Of a stretch of DNA of 64,000 nucleotides, positions 61,655-64,000 are shown in pieces; within the stretch, counting starts at the first letter, position 1, and each line of letters begins with the position of its first letter. A program made the translations under genes and the position numbers. Below the pieces are notes generated by a model. That model saw nothing but the letters and a program-made list of their open reading frames with translations. It searched no databases and had not been told where the DNA came from. Origin of the DNA: Pirellulales bacterium (lineage in GTDB: Bacteria; Planctomycetota; Planctomycetia; Pirellulales; JAEUIK01); assembly GCA_019745975.1 (NCBI GenBank), contig JAIESQ010000052.1:62001-126000 (forward strand). The letters are read 5' to 3'.

Positions 61655-61697
61655 GTTAGCCGCGGAGCTTGCTCCGCGCGCTAGCTCGCGCGACGTG
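61655..61697 (+). repeat. REP-like unit, left of IS110 transposase
   Basis: GTTAGCCGCGGAGC...GCGCGCTAGC, extended by TCGCGCGACGTG, lies 65 bp beyond the transposase frame end. It is in the same direction as the copy at 62696 and differs from that copy at only a few positions. The unit also occurs as an inverted pair between dnaK and clpB. Confidence 0.8.
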
Positions 61698-61761
61698 ACA
61701 AGGTCCAAGACCAGCAACACTGGTGGCGCCGCAGCCGACGGGTGAGCGACTGTGTTTGTTT

Positions 61762-62690
61762 TCAAGTGAGTGCGGCGATATTTTGCCAGGGTTTTCTTTC
61801 GCGCATCATGGCGTTGAGGATCGTCAGGAGTTTGCGCATGCAAGCGACGAGGGCGACCTTGGGCTTTTTGCCGGCTGACGGAGTCGTTCATAGTGCGCCT
61901 GGATCGCCGGGTTGCAGCGGGTGGCCGTGAGTGTGGCCATGTAGAGCGCGCGGCGCACCACGGCGCGTCCGCCCCAGACCATGCGCTGACCGCGGTGCGT
62001 GCCGCTGTCGCGATTGAGTGGCGCGACGCCCACGAGCATGGCGATCTGCTGGCGCGAGCATGAGCCCAACTCCGATAGATCGGCCAAGAGCGTGCGCGCG
62101 GTTTGATCTCCGACGCCTGGCACGGTCTTGAGCAGATCAACTTTTTCTTGCCATAACGGAGCCGCTCTGATGAGCGTGTCCAGTTCTTCGTCGATGGCTC
62201 GCAGTCGTTTTTCGAGGAAGGTCAGGACGGCCTGCACGTCAAAGCGAACTTTTCGGCTCTGTGCTTGCTTCAAGCGGTTCGATTCCATCGTTCGCATGCC
62301 GATCAATTGCGCGCGGCGTGCCAGCACTTCCCGCAGTTTTTGCTCATCTTCGCTCGGCAACGGCCTCGGCTCCGGTCGCACGGCCACGGCAAAGCGGGCG
62401 AGCACTGCCGCATCGATGCGATCGGTTTTGGCGAGCTGGCCCACGGCCTTGGCGAAATCGCGCACCTGCCGCGGAGTCACGACCACCACGGGCAGCTTGG
62501 CCGCCGCCAAGGCCGCCACCAGCAAGCGTTCGTAGCCGCCGGTGGCTTCCAGAACGACACGCTCGACGCGCACCGTCGCCAAGGATTCAACCAACGCTTG
62601 CTGGCCCTCGGCGGAGTTCTCGAAGCGCGTGGCCTGGCCGGCGTTCCAGCAATGGACATCCAGCCAGTCTTTCGAGACATCGATTCCCAC
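61762..62690 (-). mobile_element. IS110-family insertion sequence (frameshifted transposase)
   Basis: The region holds an IS110-type transposase flanked by two direct copies of the REP-like unit. IS110 elements usually lack terminal inverted repeats and target-site duplications, and I see none. Element ends therefore cannot be placed by eye; only the coding part, including the out-of-frame end, is given. IS110 elements carry a bridge RNA in a non-coding end of about 100-200 bp. Here the REP copy begins 5 bp from the transposase start, so that region seems missing or very short on that side. Confidence 0.75.
61824..62690 (-). CDS. IS110-family transposase, frameshifted at the C-terminus
   Basis: The 288-residue reading has the DEDD catalytic region (MGIDVSKDWLDV, VVLEATGGYERLL and KTDRIDAAVLARF) and the transposase_20 region with TVPGVGDQTARTLLADL and RDSGTHRGQR, which holds the conserved Ser. 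The start is the GTG at 62690. After residue 274 the frame breaks: the usual ending (PKVALVACMRKLLTILNAMM) is present, but in the -1 frame, ending at 61762. The switch falls at a run of five A residues (61865-61869, read as GCA AAA AGC). This is either a one-base loss or a slippage site. Confidence 0.9.
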   Translation of the reverse strand: MGIDVSKDWLDVHCWNAGQATRFENSAEGQQALVESLATVRVERVVLEATGGYERLLVAALAAAKLPVVVVTPRQVRDFAKAVGQLAKTDRIDAAVLARFAVAVRPEPRPLPSEDEQKLREVLARRAQLIGMRTMESNRLKQAQSRKVRFDVQAVLTFLEKRLRAIDEELDTLIRAAPLWQEKVDLLKTVPGVGDQTARTLLADLSELGSCSRQQIAMLVGVAPLNRDSGTHRGQRMVWGGRAVVRRALYMATLTATRCNPAIQAHYERLRQPAKSPRSPSSLACANS

Positions 62691-62695
62691 TTTCT

Positions 62696-62739
62696 GTTAG
62701 CCGCAAAGCTTGCTCTGCGCGCTAGCTCGCGCGACGTGG
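62696..62739 (+). repeat. REP-like unit, right of IS110 transposase
   Basis: GTTAGCCGCAAAGC...GCGCGCTAGC, extended by TCGCGCGACGTGG, starts 5 bp upstream of the transposase start and supplies an in-frame stop before it. It matches the left copy except for a few changes, which weaken its inner hairpin. Confidence 0.8.
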
Positions 62740-62765
62740 CGCGTGGAGTGGCATTGCCTCGCCCC

Positions 62766-62954
62766 TCAGCCTGCCAACAGCGTCACCAGCACTGTCAGTG
62801 TCATGCCCAGAAAGCCCATCAGTACGATCGCGAGCAGTAACGACATCACCGTGAACCAGGTGAATGAGTCTTCCTTCCGCATGCGTGTTTCTTCGGCGGC
62901 CGTGAAATACGGCTTCGACAAAGTGCGGTGCACCGCGGACGAAATGGTAGCCAT
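62766..62954 (-). CDS. 62-residue membrane protein
   Basis: The ATG at 62954 has GGAGG 7 nt upstream and opens MATISSAVHRTLSKPYFTAA. The C-terminal half is one membrane segment (SLLLAIVLMGFLGMTLTVLV). The first half is polar with a basic N-terminus. No family is recognised. The strong ribosome site and the clean membrane segment support a real gene. Its stop is 75 bp from the transposase start. Confidence 0.6.
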   Translation of the reverse strand: MATISSAVHRTLSKPYFTAAEETRMRKEDSFTWFTVMSLLLAIVLMGFLGMTLTVLVTLLAG

Positions 62955-63641
62955 GGCGCTTCCTCCCCAGTTGGCAATCCACCGCCGGCCTGGCAAACGG
63001 TGCCCGCCTGCTGGCAATTACCTAGGGCGCGCCGTCGCAAACCAAGTGCCCCCGGCAATGAGCCAGAACTCTACTGCGCTACAACGTCGCGTGGCGGTTG
63101 ACGTTGCAGATTGGCCGCCAGGGGGCTCGACAGATTGTCGCAGCCGGCTCAGTCGCCGATGCGCGCGCGAGGTCGCACGTATCTGTGACGCCCTGGCACA
63201 CCCAAATCGGTCGAAGAACTCGCGCGGCGGCGCTTCAACAAGCCGCAGCCATCGCCTGCGCGCAAAAAGAAAGGCCGCCTGGGCGGCCCTGTCCCCTCGG
63301 CCCCGTAAGTTGCGAGTCGCACATTCCCCAAAGGCAGGATGCGTGTCACCTTGCAAGGGCAACCACCGCAACGTACTCGGCGAAGCTCGCTCCCCGCTCA
63401 CGGGGCCGCCGCACCATCGGACCTCAACACCCGGTCGTTTAACCTCTGCTGTGAGAAGTTTCTGCCCGCTCGCGGCTGACCGGGGCCGTCGAGCCGGCAA
63501 CCTGGCTTCCCTGCTTCGGCCCTTACCTGACTCCCTCCACCTTTACTACGCGGCGCAGGGCAATTCGGTTTTCGACAATAATCGGGATAATCACCAACGC
63601 CGGGGATTGGCACCACGGTGAACGCTGAATGGACCGGATAT
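62955..63641. other. gene-poor region with a possible minus-strand RNA
   Basis: The ORFs listed in this 687-bp stretch on both strands are Arg/Pro-rich and have no recognisable features. A terminator-like hairpin on the minus strand lies at 63264-63288. The 330 bases upstream of it on that strand could be an RNA gene, but I recognise no family. The plus-strand gene that follows starts at about 63642. Confidence 0.4.
63264..63288 (-). terminator. minus-strand intrinsic terminator
   Basis: Read on the minus strand, a perfect GGCCGCC-CA-GGCGGCC hairpin (63273-63288) is followed by TTTCTTTTT (complement of 63264-63272). This is the classic form of an intrinsic terminator. No minus-strand gene ends immediately upstream, so it probably ends an unannotated transcript that starts between 63290 and 63640. 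Confidence 0.65.
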
Positions 63642-64000
63642 ATGAACAGCATGCAACCATCTGCTACCGAAACAACGGCTTCGACGAACTCACCTCCGGC
63701 CCTCGCGCCGCAACGCCCTCGGCTTTGGCCCGGCGCCATTCTTGTCGCGCTATTCTGGAGCGTCTTTGTCGGCGTGCGCGTGTTCGATGCGCCGATTTCG
63801 ACTGGCTTCATGTCGATCATGGGCGCTTCGATGCTGCTGACGCTCGCTTTCACGATCTGGTGGCTCGCCAACGGCACGGTGCGCTGGGCTGATCGCCTCT
63901 GGGGACTGGCGGCGATGATCGCGGGCTGCGTCGCGGCCGCGCTCTTGTGCGACCGATCGGTGGGAGTAGTCGGGCTGATTTTCTTGGGCTTGCCGCTGGC
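63642..64000 (+). CDS. N-terminus of a multi-pass membrane protein (cut by window end)
   Basis: No stop codon falls inside the window, so this is not in the ORF track. The frame from the ATG at 63642 reads MNSMQPSATETTASTNSPP, then three to four membrane segments (LWPGAILVALFWSVFVGVRV, MGASMLLTLAFTIWWLANG, LAAMIAGCVAAALLCD). The opening LWPG followed by several short membrane segments is familiar from planctomycete proteins that carry a PQQ-like propeller after the membrane part, but only about 119 residues are visible, so that is a guess. The alternative start is the ATG at 63651. Confidence 0.6.
   Translation, partial: MNSMQPSATETTASTNSPPALAPQRPRLWPGAILVALFWSVFVGVRVFDAPISTGFMSIMGASMLLTLAFTIWWLANGTVRWADRLWGLAAMIAGCVAAALLCDRSVGVVGLIFLGLPL

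Noticed and set aside
63510-63530. Signal recognition particle RNA-like motif on the minus strand (GTCAGG, nine bases, AGCAG)
   Set aside because: The spacing matches the SRP apical loop, but the inner stem (AA against CG), the loop (GGGC) and the flanking helices do not pair, so I do not call an SRP RNA.
62710-63621. 303-residue plus-strand ORF after the IS110 transposase
   Set aside because: The product is Arg/Pro/Ser-rich with no domain. It runs antisense through the 62-residue membrane protein gene and the terminator, and it starts inside the REP copy.
1-64000. CRISPR array, rRNA or tRNA genes
   Set aside because: No regular repeat-spacer pattern, rRNA stretch or tRNA-like cloverleaf was seen by eye. 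A proper scan was not possible here.

Overview
The window is high-GC chromosomal DNA from a planctomycete, probably of the Pirellulales type. Support comes from two PQQ-like beta-propeller proteins, an S1 sulfatase, two Gfo/Idh/MocA oxidoreductases (one Tat-exported), a neutral ceramidase-like secreted protein, several lipoproteins and single-pass proteins of planctomycete flavour, and GC-rich dispersed palindromic repeats. I saw no rRNA, tRNA or CRISPR array by eye.

Layout. 1-5.1 kb: a minus-strand housekeeping block (gmk, yicC, secG, tpiA, DAHP synthase, pheA). 5.7-10.4 kb: the chaperones dnaK and clpB on the plus strand. 10.5-19.1 kb: a tiny basic protein with a TTG start, a secreted cyclophilin, rsmD, a cupin, two envelope proteins of unknown function and a CoA-disulfide-reductase-like enzyme with a rhodanese domain. 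19.1-25.4 kb: a ParE/RelE-type toxin-antitoxin pair, then a minus-strand DUF5690 transporter, zinc dehydrogenase and C45 hydrolase run (possible phosphonate link), and a large membrane protein with an internal 60-bp duplication. 25.7-34.6 kb: penicillin acylase family, acyl-CoA synthetase, two PQQ-like propeller proteins and a degenerate receiver protein. 35-47.6 kb: lipoprotein, acyltransferase, copper ATPase, CinA-like protein, an unusual ketosynthase homologue, QueD, CitG, PPK1 and small membrane proteins. 47.8-53.1 kb: a TMTC-like TPR membrane protein and three anchored proteins. 53.1-61.6 kb: ceramidase-like protein with a methyltransferase, then DinB, Moco protein, Gfo/Idh, sulfatase, DUF1801 and a second Gfo/Idh. 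61.7-64 kb: an IS110-type transposase between two copies of a REP-like repeat, a 62-aa membrane protein, a gene-poor stretch with a minus-strand terminator-like hairpin, and the start of a membrane protein gene.

The most interesting points are proteins that keep the family fold but have lost catalytic residues: the ketosynthase homologue (Cys to Glu and His to Asn), the CinA C-terminal domain, and the receiver domain. Next are several families of dispersed palindromes, including one whose copies flank the IS110 transposase, a cluster of ACCCGGACGCAAA repeats, and a possible unannotated RNA near 63.3-63.6 kb. I did not find an obvious defence island or a complete new multi-gene system. All functional calls come from reading motifs, not from database searches.
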